From Bhargavaea beijingensis (GTDB lineage: Bacteria > Bacillota > Bacilli > Bacillales_A > Planococcaceae), in NCBI RefSeq assembly GCF_900101985.1, contig NZ_FNAR01000006.1, forward strand, positions 62,001-126,000: a stretch of DNA of 64,000 nt. The letters run 5' to 3'. Positions 47,001 through 54,024 of this stretch are shown here, in pieces. The stretch's first letter is position 1. Each line of letters begins with the position of its first letter. The position numbers were made by a program, and so were the translations under genes. Below the pieces are notes generated by a model that saw only the letters and a list, made by a program, of their open reading frames with translations, had not been told where the DNA came from and ran no database searches.

Positions 47001-47482
47001 TCAGCCTTATCCAGCAGCGCCCGCGGAGCACCCGCTTTGTCCAGCTCGCCGTGCATATCGGTCATCGTCGTACAATCGAGGCAATAGCGGCTGAATTCCT
47101 TCAGCAGCTCCTCCAATTGTTCGGTGAACCCCCTCTTATCTGCCGCCTGCCGGAACAGTTTGAACTCGTCCCGATTTTCCGCAAGCAAGCTCCGGATCAG
47201 CATCCGGTAACCGTAGCCGTTCACTTCCGTCCGGGTGATTCCCCCCGTCTCCTGAAGAATGCGCCAGGCCAGGCGTTTGAATGTCGCCACTTGGGCGCGA
47301 ATCGTTCCTTTGAGGCCAAATTCTGTCGATAGGCTTTTCTCCATGGAAAACGACATCTGGTCCGGTACGATAACAAAAACCGGCGAACCAAGGGGATTTT
47401 CATTCAGCTTGCCGGCAATCTCTTTCCGGATCATGGTAGTCTTTCCGGAACCGGCCCGCCCGGTGATCAGTCTGAATGTCAT
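43982..47482 (-). CDS. addB: ATP-dependent helicase/nuclease subunit B (AddB)
   Basis: A 1166-residue partner of AddA. The N-terminal GRAGSGKT Walker A is present, the inactive-helicase core follows, and the C-terminal nuclease has VVDYKSSA. The four cysteines of the Fe-S cluster are seen: one in YFSCPFQHYA near residue 800 and three in CQTCAYRSVC near the end. GAAAGGAG lies upstream of the ATG. A sigma-A promoter with an overlapping LexA-like box precedes the gene. Confidence 0.96.
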   Translation of the reverse strand: MTFRLITGRAGSGKTTMIRKEIAGKLNENPLGSPVFVIVPDQMSFSMEKSLSTEFGLKGTIRAQVATFKRLAWRILQETGGITRTEVNGYGYRMLIRSLLAENRDEFKLFRQAADKRGFTEQLEELLKEFSRYCLDCTTMTDMHGELDKAGAPRALLDKADDLELLMNKIEERLGTAYVDSEGYLALLASQIRHSELVRDAEVYVDGFVTFTTRELEIVEELMKHAKRVTVVLPMEDPYGKSTGSQLFFNAQGSAARLADAAKRNGVETEEAIHLGMPRRFKSRALAHLESVFDQYPAPAASAEGDVELLRATDARAEVHAVARRIRNLMLSGMRYRDMAILYRQPEVYDELIETVFPLYDIPVFISRKKPMLHHPLIEFSRSVLEAVAEGWEYEDIFRAVKTDLFFPHGVDLSEWRDRADRLENYVLANGIRGERWFDEKRWQVKRYRGLEFHSNVQTDEELAMQEDIHLIRDAVREPLANLEARLRRGKTGRDIAATLFTFMEELHVFDKIVDMRRREEEAGRLFEAAEHDQAWNSWIEVLDQFVLMFGDKEGPLAEFIRILDEGFDTLEFARIPPSIDQVTVTTVDISRLMDMEAVFIIGVNDGVFPKRIDQEGLLSDREREWFMEIGFELAPTTKMRLMDEMYMAYRAFTTASSKLFISYPASDAEGKALIPSLYLKRIGQILPDVAESDVLNDPAELPGEESWQEYISHPRATLRHASAQLRLAENDGELSGPWRTAIGYYRNDPYWSMIFGKVLRPTRKRETERLEPSVTAALYGEQIGSSVSRVESYFSCPFQHYASFGLKLRERGEFKLDPPALGDLFHAALKWISDETGRRKLSWGALSRTECLTLARDAVESISPYFFNQILLSSSRYAYIKRKITGIIQRTLLGLSKQARHSGFNPVAIEAAFGPGEKFPPLRVPLKRGRMMQLRGRIDRVDAAEVDGKPFIRVVDYKSSARALDLAEVYYGLSLQMLTYLDVALLNSNEWFGREALPAGVLYIHVHNPMLRAESGVLDDAEVEAEAMKSYRMRGYVLDNPDVVLEMDKSLDGSSETLPVRMNKNGTFSKTSKVLGPESLSLMREYVRRKHRQAGDSMIDGDTRVLPYRMKDRMPCQTCAYRSVCQFDPSDPAQRYQALRQLTPEESIKLMEKEVREDEDTGETR

Positions 47483-47512
47483 CGGCTGCCACTCCTTTCT
47501 GACATGAACTCT

Positions 47513-47541
47513 ATTATAATAGAAGAGAAAATAACGAACAA
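47513..47541 (-). promoter_or_regulatory. Sigma-A promoter of addBA
   Basis: On the minus strand TTGTTC, 17 bases, TATAAT, about 30 bases before the addB start. Confidence 0.7.
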
Positions 47542-47548
47542 ACGTTCT
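47535..47548. promoter_or_regulatory. LexA (SOS) box candidate at addBA
   Basis: CGAACAAACGTTCT matches the Gram-positive SOS box CGAAC-N4-GTTCG except for the last base. It overlaps the -35 hexamer of the addB promoter. Confidence 0.6.
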
Positions 47549-47561
47549 TTAATTATGTAAG

Positions 47562-47596
47562 GATAACCCGCACCGGCCTTTCCGGCCGCGTGCAGG
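47562..47596 (-). terminator. Hairpin after the yhjE-like gene
   Basis: On the minus strand CCTGCAC..GGCC and GGCCGGTGCGGG form a stable but imperfect stem without a strong T-run; probably a weak terminator. Confidence 0.4.
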
Positions 47597-48250
47597 TCAG
47601 TTATCCTTTTCACGGAGTTCTTCTTCCTCCGCGGCAGTCTGTTCTTCGCGAATTGACCTGAAGTCGTCCTCGACCCGCCTATCAAGCCGCTTTTCCAGCT
47701 GCTTGCCGCCGAGCCACAGCAAGAAAATGACGACCCCCACCACCGCTGTCCGCACCGGCTGGGTGATCAGCGAGCGCAGGTCATGACCGATAAAACTCGC
47801 AATGGCAATCATCACAAACTTCCCGGCCATCAAAGTAAGCAAATACACTTTCTTTTTCAGATTGGAGAGGCCCGCAACAAGGTTCACGAGTGCGGAAGGT
47901 GTGAACGGAAAACAGAGAAGCACAAACAGCGGACCGAAACTGTTGCGTTCCACCCAATGAATCAGTTTCCGGACGCGCTCGCTTTTCGTCAGGAACCTGA
48001 ACACCCTTGCATCGCCATATTTCCGGATGAGGAGGAATACGGTATATGAGCCCGCCACTGTGCCGCCCCAGCTGATGAGGAAACCGAAAAAGAATCCGTA
48101 CGCGTTGGCATTCGCCAGGACGAACACAAATAGAGGCAGAAAGGGGAGAAACGCCTCGATAAACGGGAACAAAAAGCCCAGAAGAGGCCCGAGCGCCCGG
48201 TAACGCGATGTTAATTCAATTAATGTGTCAAAATCCAGCCAATTCTCCAT
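47597..48250 (-). CDS. TVP38/DedA-like (VTT domain) membrane protein, YhjE-like
   Basis: A 217-residue membrane protein of the SNARE-associated/VTT (TVP38, DedA-like) superfamily, recognised by the re-entrant segment LPLFVFVLANANAYGFFFGFLISWGGTVAGS-like region and FPFTPSALVNLVAGLSN. Proteins of this kind move lipids between leaflets. About five helices are predicted, followed by a charged C-terminal tail (about 185-217). It sits just upstream of addB on the same strand; yhjE also lies near addB-addA in B. subtilis. Confidence 0.83.
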   Translation of the reverse strand: MENWLDFDTLIELTSRYRALGPLLGFLFPFIEAFLPFLPLFVFVLANANAYGFFFGFLISWGGTVAGSYTVFLLIRKYGDARVFRFLTKSERVRKLIHWVERNSFGPLFVLLCFPFTPSALVNLVAGLSNLKKKVYLLTLMAGKFVMIAIASFIGHDLRSLITQPVRTAVVGVVIFLLWLGGKQLEKRLDRRVEDDFRSIREEQTAAEEEELREKDN

Positions 48251-48386
48251 GTCTTACCCCCGACCTGGTTTTCAAGCTTCATTTCCCTTATTTTACGCTA
48301 TTCAAGCAACTCTACAAAATCAGGCGTCCCAAGGAAAATCCTTGTAGTATAATATAAACATAATCATGCACGAAAGATGGGATATT

Positions 48387-49112
48387 ATGCAGAAAGAAGG
48401 CCTTGCCGCCGGCCTGAAGGCGGGCCTCACCATCGCCATCGGTTATTTTCCGGTAGCGCTGACGTTCGGACTGCTTGCCAAGACAACCGGTCTTACCTTG
48501 GCCGAGACGCTTGCCATGAGTATTTTTGTCTTTGCCGGCGCCGCGCAATACATATCCCTCAGCCTTATTACGGCCAAGGTGGACCCTGTTTTGATTGTGC
48601 TGAACACGTTCATCGTGAATATCCGTCACTTTCTTATGACGGCTTCACTCAATGAAAAGATGCAGCCGGACGCCAGGTGGAAAAAGGCGGTCTATGCATT
48701 CGGCATCACCGACGAAACCTTCTCCGTGATCTCCACTTCCGGGGCGGGTCGCGTCCGGACTTCTTATGCTGCCGGTGTCATCGTCCTGTCTTACGCCAGT
48801 TGGGTCCTCTTCAGCGGGATCGGGCATGTGATCGGGGCCAACCTTCCACTTTTTCTCCAAGCTGCGATGTCGATTGCGCTTTACGCCATGTTTGTGGCGC
48901 TTCTCGTCCCTTCCCTGAAAGGCAATCGCAAAATCGTTCTGCTTGCTTTGACCGCTGCCGCCTTAAACGGCTTTTTCTTCTGGACGGAGCTACTGTCGAC
49001 CGGCTGGGCCATCATGGTATCCACAGTCGTCTCTGCGGTCGCTGTTGAAGTACTCTACGCCCGACGCGGAAATGTCCTCCGGCGTGCAGTTGAACGAAAG
49101 GAGGGGGCCTGA
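48387..49112 (+). CDS. azlC: AzlC-family branched-chain amino-acid exporter, large subunit
   Basis: A 241-residue membrane protein of the AzlC/YgaZ family, which with AzlD exports branched-chain amino acids or analogues such as azaleucine. Signature segments are GYFPVALTFGLLAKTTGL, FAGAAQYISLSLI and NIRHFLMTASL. An ATG 7 codons upstream (48366) would lie only about 6 bases after the predicted transcription start (TATAAT at 48348-48353), so the second ATG at 48387 is preferred. The stop overlaps the azlD start by one base. Confidence 0.88.
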   Translation: MQKEGLAAGLKAGLTIAIGYFPVALTFGLLAKTTGLTLAETLAMSIFVFAGAAQYISLSLITAKVDPVLIVLNTFIVNIRHFLMTASLNEKMQPDARWKKAVYAFGITDETFSVISTSGAGRVRTSYAAGVIVLSYASWVLFSGIGHVIGANLPLFLQAAMSIALYAMFVALLVPSLKGNRKIVLLALTAAALNGFFFWTELLSTGWAIMVSTVVSAVAVEVLYARRGNVLRRAVERKEGA

Positions 49113-49423
49113 TGGGTAGCTGGTATTGGTGGATGCTGCTCGGAATGGCAGTCGTGACCTACCTTCCGCGCGCCATCCCTCTCACCTTCCTCGAGGGGAG
49201 AGAATTGCCGCCGGCCATATCCGGAGTGTTGAGGAATATTCCGTTCGCCGTGCTCGGCGCACTGATCTTCCCGGCAATCCTGTATGCACAGCCGGAAGAT
49301 CTTCTGTTCGGAGTGATCGGATTTGCTTCTGCCGCACTGATTGCCTGGCTTGGCGGCGGTGTCATGGGAACCGTGCTCGGAACGATCGTGATTCTCGCTG
49401 TCTATAGCCTGCTGGCCGGCTGA
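49112..49423 (+). CDS. azlD: AzlD-family exporter small subunit
   Basis: A 103-residue protein with four hydrophobic segments. The motif YLPRAIPLTFLEGRELPP near the N-terminus is typical of AzlD. It pairs with AzlC in the exporter. AAAGGAGGGGG lies in the end of azlC, and the ATG overlaps the TGA stop by one base, so synthesis is coupled. Confidence 0.88.
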   Translation: MGSWYWWMLLGMAVVTYLPRAIPLTFLEGRELPPAISGVLRNIPFAVLGALIFPAILYAQPEDLLFGVIGFASAALIAWLGGGVMGTVLGTIVILAVYSLLAG

Positions 49424-49437
49424 ACAAGCGGCAACAG

Positions 49438-49477
49438 ACAAAACGGCCTGACGCAAGTATGCGCCAGGCCGTTTTGT
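49438..49477. terminator. Bidirectional terminator (azlD / csbA)
   Basis: ACAAAACGGCCTG and CAGGCCGTTTTGT form a stem between the converging genes. Confidence 0.9.
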
Positions 49478-49734
49478 CATTCCGGATTTTGCTTTTGTCC
49501 CTGCTTTGTCCGTTGCCTCATCCTGCCAGCCGCGTAAAACCCGACGGTCAGCGATAGGGCGTCGATCGTATAGAGCAGCCAGGTATGCGTATACCCGGCA
49601 TAAACGGACGCTGCGATCAATGCCACCGTCAGGACAAGGCCAACCACATGGTGGTAGGTCACCCGGGTAAACAGGATGACCAGTGCCGCCGGCAGGAAAA
49701 GCGCAAGGATGATTTTGAGTGCGTATGATTCCAC
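49477..49734 (-). CDS. csbA: CsbA family membrane protein
   Basis: An 85-residue membrane protein with three hydrophobic segments. It matches B. subtilis CsbA in length and in the segment ALVILFTRVTYHHVVG. CsbA is a general-stress protein of unknown function. The start is a GTG at 49734 with GAGGGGGG 7 bases upstream. It follows minJ by 30 bases and so is probably co-transcribed; no separate sigma-B promoter is visible in that short gap. Confidence 0.85.
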   Translation of the reverse strand: MESYALKIILALFLPAALVILFTRVTYHHVVGLVLTVALIAASVYAGYTHTWLLYTIDALSLTVGFYAAGRMRQRTKQGQKQNPE

Positions 49735-49764
49735 AGGCTGACCCCCCTCTCCTGCGAATACCGG

Positions 49765-50934
49765 TCAGCGGACGACGAGAAGGCCAATCCGGTGGTGATC
49801 ATGCCTGAAGATGACATGTTGGCAAAGCCGCAATTCACCTTCACGATTAAGCACCTCGACGCGGCAGTGGGCCGCATTGACCTGGATGGCTTCGTACAAT
49901 TCCCGCTCATCCGTGACGGTGACGCCATTGACCTTCCGGATTGTCTCGCCCGGAAGAATCCCCATTTTGTCCGCAGGTGATTCCGAAAGCACCGCAGCGA
50001 CGACTACTCCGTCACTTCTCGGTGCCACCGCAAAGTTACCTGTATTCTCCCGCACGGCATTTGTGATGGCGATCACCATCCGCACAATGAAACCGAGCGC
50101 AAGAACCGCCCAGCCTGCCAGCGGCTCCCAGAGCCCCAGGAAAGCAGCTGCCGCGACACCGAGTCCGGTGGCGAAAACCGCCTTGCCGTAACCGCGATAA
50201 ACCCGCCCCGGCAGATGCTGCTTGGCAGTGTGCTCAAAACCGATGACCGCCGGGATGAAGACCAAGTAATAAGAAGTCCCGCCGAGCGTGAACTGCGGCC
50301 AATAAGGAAGCATCTCTCCTACGGGCCCTCCCGGCACTGCGAAAAGAAGCGGCAGAAGCCAGAGACGTTTAGTCCGGTAAGCAGCTCCCTGGAGTCCCCT
50401 CGCCGTCTCCAGGAGGAGCGGAGATGCATCCCGGGCGCCATACTTGCGGATCAGAAGCCCTTCTGCAGCCGTGAGCAGGCCGGCAACCGCCGTGACGGTG
50501 ACGGCTGTCTCACCCGATATGCCGGTGTAAGTCCAACCGATGACCGGCCAGTCCGTCGCAATTCCGTAGTGTCCAAGCAGCCAGTAAACAAGTGCTGCAA
50601 GGCCGGCAGCGTATATCGGAGCGCCGGACTGGTAGCGGAAAAGAAGCACCGCAACAAGCATGAAGCCGCAGAACAGCACGATCCAGCCTTTCGGTACAAC
50701 AAGCCCCGCCCCAGCAATCAACAGCGACAGGACAAGTGCAATCAGCCATGACTCCTTGAGCAGTGCGCGGAATTCAGTCAGGCCTTCATGCATTCTCACT
50801 CTGAAATGCTTGCGTTCCCGCTTGACTCTCGTATAACCCAACAAGACAGAGAACAACAAAATGATATAAAGCAGCGGGTTCATAAAAAATCTTCCCGCGG
50901 CATGCAACAATTCGAACAAGATTTCCTCTACCAT
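49765..50934 (-). CDS. minJ: Division topology protein MinJ
   Basis: A 389-residue membrane protein with about eight helices and a C-terminal PDZ domain (about 295-389: VVAAVLSESPADKMGILPGETIRKVNGV). This is the architecture of MinJ, which bridges DivIVA and MinD to restrict septum placement in Bacillus. The ATG at 50934 is the one that begins the conserved N-terminus, with GGTGA upstream. Position beside ctpB and csbA matches the B. subtilis minJ neighbourhood. Confidence 0.85.
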   Translation of the reverse strand: MVEEILFELLHAAGRFFMNPLLYIILLFSVLLGYTRVKRERKHFRVRMHEGLTEFRALLKESWLIALVLSLLIAGAGLVVPKGWIVLFCGFMLVAVLLFRYQSGAPIYAAGLAALVYWLLGHYGIATDWPVIGWTYTGISGETAVTVTAVAGLLTAAEGLLIRKYGARDASPLLLETARGLQGAAYRTKRLWLLPLLFAVPGGPVGEMLPYWPQFTLGGTSYYLVFIPAVIGFEHTAKQHLPGRVYRGYGKAVFATGLGVAAAAFLGLWEPLAGWAVLALGFIVRMVIAITNAVRENTGNFAVAPRSDGVVVAAVLSESPADKMGILPGETIRKVNGVTVTDERELYEAIQVNAAHCRVEVLNREGELRLCQHVIFRHDHHRIGLLVVR

Positions 50935-51018
50935 CAGACTGTCACCATCCCCGGTTCTAAACCACAATCAAACTTCATTACTTCATTCTATCAAACCCGG
51001 GGTAGGATGAGAATGATT

Positions 51019-52452
51019 TTAGTTGCCGGACTTCAATACATGTTTCATATAGCTCACGGCGAGCTGCAGCTGATCATCGTTTTTTTCGTCCGACTTGTAG
51101 TCAATCACTTTTTGTCGGAGTGCCCGGAAGAACGCGTCATCCATGGCTCCGCCGGGATTCAGCTTCTCATGGTCCCTGAACTGCTCGACCGCCTTTAGTG
51201 TCGTCTCATCGTAATAGCCGTCCTCACGTGTCACATCATAGCCCAATGCTGCCAGTACCCGCTGGGCATATCCCACGTCTTCCCCGTAGTCGCCGGGTTG
51301 ATAGTTGCCCTCTACCGGCATGACTGGCAGCCCGTAAAGCGATTGCTGCCCCGATTCAAGATCCGGCTTGATTCCCTTGCCGTGGATCCATTCTCCGGAC
51401 GGGGTCAGCCATTTGTGCGTCGAAAGCTTCATCTCGCCTCCGTTGGATAGCGGCCATGTTTCCTGCACGGTTCCCTTGCCGAAGCTGACTGTGCCTACGA
51501 TAAACGCCCGCCCATTGTCCTGAAGTGCTCCGCTCAGTACTTCACTGGCGGAAGCACTTCCTTTGTCCTGCAGAAGAACCGCTTTCATCAGGCGCATCGC
51601 TTTCGCGTACTCTTCGTCTTCAGGAGCTTCGGAGCGGACCGGCTCCTTGACCCCGTCCGCGTCCTGCATAAAGGCGAAAACCGTCCCCTCCCTAAGAAGG
51701 CTGCCTGCAATCTTGGAGACGCTGAACAAGTAGCCGCCGGGATTGCCGCGCACATCGATGATGAGCCCATCCGCTCCCTCGCTGATCAGTTTCTTTGTAT
51801 GCGCCTCCCACTCACCGGCTGTTTCCTCACCGAACATCGAGATGGATACGACACCGAGCTGATAGCCGTCTTTCTCGATCATCCTGCTGTCCACCGTTTT
51901 GACCGGTATCGCGCTTCTTTTCATCGCGATTTCGAGGTGCCTGTCCTCATCCGGCCGAAAAATGGTCAGCGTGATATCCGACCCTTCCGAGCCTTTGATC
52001 AGTGAAAGCAGTTCTTTCATCGTCTTACCGTCCACACGCTCACCGTCGACACGGACAATCTCATCGTACGGCAGTATGCCGGCTTTTTCTGCAGGCGAGT
52101 TGCGGACCGGAGCCACGATGATAAAGCGCCCCCTGGATTCCGTTATTTCCGCCCCGATTCCGACACGCTCGTCCGATAGCGATTCCTCATGGGCCGCGGC
52201 CTCCTCTTCGGTCAAGTATGTACTGTACGGATCGTTCAGCACATCGGCCATCCCTCTCATGGCCCCCTCGACCAGCTCATCCCCGCCGACACGATGGACC
52301 GCTTTTTCCAAAATCAGGTCATACGCCTCATCAATCGGCTTTTTGCCGCTGACAGATTCGGCCGATTCGCCTTTTCCGTTCTGGACAAAGTAGAAGATTC
52401 CGCCCGCTGCCGCGCAGACCGCCACAAACATTAAAAATCGGCTCATGCGCAT
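51019..52452 (-). CDS. ctpB: Carboxy-terminal processing protease CtpB
   Basis: A 477-residue S41 protease. It has an N-terminal signal anchor (FLMFVAVCAAAGGIFYFV), a PDZ domain (IIVAPVRNSPAEKAGILPYDEIV), the protease core with the catalytic Ser in DKGSASASEVLSGAL and Lys in SFGKGTVQ, and a C-terminal peptidoglycan-binding domain (VGYAQRVLAALGYDV). CtpB of B. subtilis cleaves SpoIVFA and SpoIVB-related factors to trigger sigma-K activation. GGAGGAGGG precedes the ATG at 52452. It lies between minJ and the thioredoxin gene on the same strand. Confidence 0.92.
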   Translation of the reverse strand: MRMSRFLMFVAVCAAAGGIFYFVQNGKGESAESVSGKKPIDEAYDLILEKAVHRVGGDELVEGAMRGMADVLNDPYSTYLTEEEAAAHEESLSDERVGIGAEITESRGRFIIVAPVRNSPAEKAGILPYDEIVRVDGERVDGKTMKELLSLIKGSEGSDITLTIFRPDEDRHLEIAMKRSAIPVKTVDSRMIEKDGYQLGVVSISMFGEETAGEWEAHTKKLISEGADGLIIDVRGNPGGYLFSVSKIAGSLLREGTVFAFMQDADGVKEPVRSEAPEDEEYAKAMRLMKAVLLQDKGSASASEVLSGALQDNGRAFIVGTVSFGKGTVQETWPLSNGGEMKLSTHKWLTPSGEWIHGKGIKPDLESGQQSLYGLPVMPVEGNYQPGDYGEDVGYAQRVLAALGYDVTREDGYYDETTLKAVEQFRDHEKLNPGGAMDDAFFRALRQKVIDYKSDEKNDDQLQLAVSYMKHVLKSGN

Positions 52453-52519
52453 CTGACATCCCTCCTCCGTCCAAGTGTATGAACAGAGCGGGAAGCATAC
52501 GACACGCATGGCCGATTTT

Positions 52520-52548
52520 TATATTTCGGCAACTCCGGGATTGCCGGA
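52520..52548 (-). terminator. Weak hairpin between the thioredoxin gene and ctpB
   Basis: On the minus strand CCGGCAA and TTGCCG pair around an 8-base loop, followed by AAATATAAAAAT. It lacks a true T-run, so termination is doubtful. Confidence 0.35.
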
Positions 52549-52554
52549 CTTTAT

Positions 52555-52606
52555 TTAACACCCAAGGGTCTCTTCTTAACACTCAAAGCAGTTTTCTTAA
52601 CACTCG
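52555..52606. repeat. Three direct repeats TTAACACYC
   Basis: TTAACACCC at 52555-52563, TTAACACTC at 52576-52584 and TTAACACTC at 52598-52606. Spacing is 21 and 22 bases, about two helical turns, which suggests a regulator binding on one face upstream of ctpB. Confidence 0.6.
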
Positions 52607-52618
52607 TCCATGCCCGGC

Positions 52619-53248
52619 TTAGTCGATACTGCCAGTCAGGTTCCTCATCATCTCGGCGTCCATCGGCCCGCGAACCACATGGCGTATGATGCCGGACGTA
52701 TCGATGATGTAGGTAGTCGGAATCGTGATGACCCGGTAAACGTCCATCTGCTCACCTTCCGTATCCAGAGGGATCGGGAATGACAGTCCGAATTCATCCA
52801 CAAATGCCTGGATGTTTTCCATCACCGTTTCCTTGTCGCCGCGCTCAGATGTCGACAAGTTGACCGCAATAACCCGGACACCGGCCTTTTCTGCCTCCTT
52901 TTCATAGTACTCCTGCATATGCGGCATTTCCGCACGGCAGGGGCCGCACCAGGATGCCCAGAAATTCAGGATCACTTTCTCGCCACGGAGATCCGATAGG
53001 GTCAGTTTTTCCCCATCAAGCGTCTCAAGGGTAAAATCCGGTGCCGCCTCCCCTTTTGCAATCCCCTCACCGGGCATAGCACCGGTACCGCTATCTGCTT
53101 CTTCCTGTGTTTCCGATTGGGTCAATTCCCGCTCCAGCTGCTTTTTCTGCCCGCTAAAGCCGTCATTCGCTGTGTTTTTCAGCATGATACCGACCATCGC
53201 CGCGATCACGGCGAGGGCAATGATTGATCCGAACCACTTTTTGTTCAT
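52619..53248 (-). CDS. Membrane-anchored TlpA/ResA-like thiol-disulfide oxidoreductase
   Basis: A 209-residue protein with an N-terminal signal anchor (about 5-24), a charged linker (30-65) and a TlpA/ResA thioredoxin domain. The redox motif WCGPC has cysteines C101 and C104, and the cis-proline is in the ITIPTTYIID segment. ResA and StoA reduce thiols outside the membrane for cytochrome c maturation and spore cortex synthesis. The start overlaps the stop of the upstream membrane gene by 4 bases, so the two are translationally coupled. Which substrate it serves is unknown; the c-type cytochrome gene cccB lies 4 kb away. Confidence 0.88.
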   Translation of the reverse strand: MNKKWFGSIIALAVIAAMVGIMLKNTANDGFSGQKKQLERELTQSETQEEADSGTGAMPGEGIAKGEAAPDFTLETLDGEKLTLSDLRGEKVILNFWASWCGPCRAEMPHMQEYYEKEAEKAGVRVIAVNLSTSERGDKETVMENIQAFVDEFGLSFPIPLDTEGEQMDVYRVITIPTTYIIDTSGIIRHVVRGPMDAEMMRNLTGSID

Positions 53249-53868
53249 TGGTCGTTAAGCCTCCTGCCTGCCGATAAAAAGATGAGATGAGAAAGACCGA
53301 AAATAACGGTCGAAACAAACGGCAACCCGCCGAACCCCTCAGGTTGGACAGCCGCGACCATGAAGTGGACTGCCACAAACAGGGCGGCCAACTGCCGCTG
53401 CCATAGAATAGAGCTGGCCGCACGGAACACAGTCAGGATGAGCAAAGCCCCGAACAAGGCTATGGTCACCGTCTCCGCTATGGGGCCATTCCTGTTCATC
53501 AACGCCATCATGATCTGGTAAACGCTTTGGACAGCAATCGCAGCCATCAGAACGGCAGGCGTACCGGCCGCACCTTTTCTCCAAATAAAGAAAAGAGCTG
53601 CCAGAAGACCTGCCAAAGCACCCGTCAGGCCACCGTTGTAGTAAAGGAGGGACAGTGGCGCTTTCAGGAAGTTGCCGAAGTCGGTCAGAACGTAGCTGCC
53701 TTTCCAGATCAATACAAAATAAAACGCTGCATCTCCGTACAGCCCGCCCAGTCTGCTGCCAAACCGTACCCGGATAAGAATATAGGCGGCAATCAATGCG
53801 ACGAGCGCCGAAAGCTGGGAGGAGGGCACAGATAATTTAAAGAGGGTGATGGCTTCTGTAACTTGCAT
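53245..53868 (-). CDS. Polytopic membrane protein coupled to the thioredoxin gene
   Basis: A 207-residue membrane protein with about six or seven helices. I do not recognise it firmly. The segment SRLGGLYGDAAFYFVL together with PLSLLYYNGGLTGALAG weakly recalls prolipoprotein diacylglyceryl transferase (Lgt), which has a GGL-x-G loop, but the catalytic histidine and arginine pattern of Lgt is not present. GGAGG is 7 bases before the ATG at 53868. The gene overlaps the downstream TlpA-like gene by 4 bases, and a terminator separates both from the M23 gene upstream, so they form a two-gene unit. A role as membrane partner of the thioredoxin is an inference. Confidence 0.75.
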   Translation of the reverse strand: MQVTEAITLFKLSVPSSQLSALVALIAAYILIRVRFGSRLGGLYGDAAFYFVLIWKGSYVLTDFGNFLKAPLSLLYYNGGLTGALAGLLAALFFIWRKGAAGTPAVLMAAIAVQSVYQIMMALMNRNGPIAETVTIALFGALLILTVFRAASSILWQRQLAALFVAVHFMVAAVQPEGFGGLPFVSTVIFGLSHLIFLSAGRRLNDQ

Positions 53869-53983
53869 AGGAGTGCCTCCGTTACAAATGTTTTCAATTA
53901 CAAGAGTAGAGGATGGCGCGCCTGCCCGTCCACTCTCCGGCACAGCCCGGATAGGAATCATGTCCATTCTATGACACGGCAAA

Positions 53984-54013
53984 TCAAAAATCCCGCCTTT
54001 TATAAGGCGGGAT
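53984..54013 (-). terminator. Terminator after the M23 peptidase gene
   Basis: On the minus strand ATCCCGCCTT and AAGGCGGGAT enclose a 4-base loop and are followed by TTTTGATTT. Confidence 0.9.
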
Positions 54014-54024
54014 GGAAATTCTGC

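Noticed and set aside
53245-53868. Calling the thioredoxin-linked membrane protein an Lgt or a CcdA
   Set aside because: Only a GGL-x-G-like loop is shared with Lgt, and CcdA's conserved cysteines are absent.
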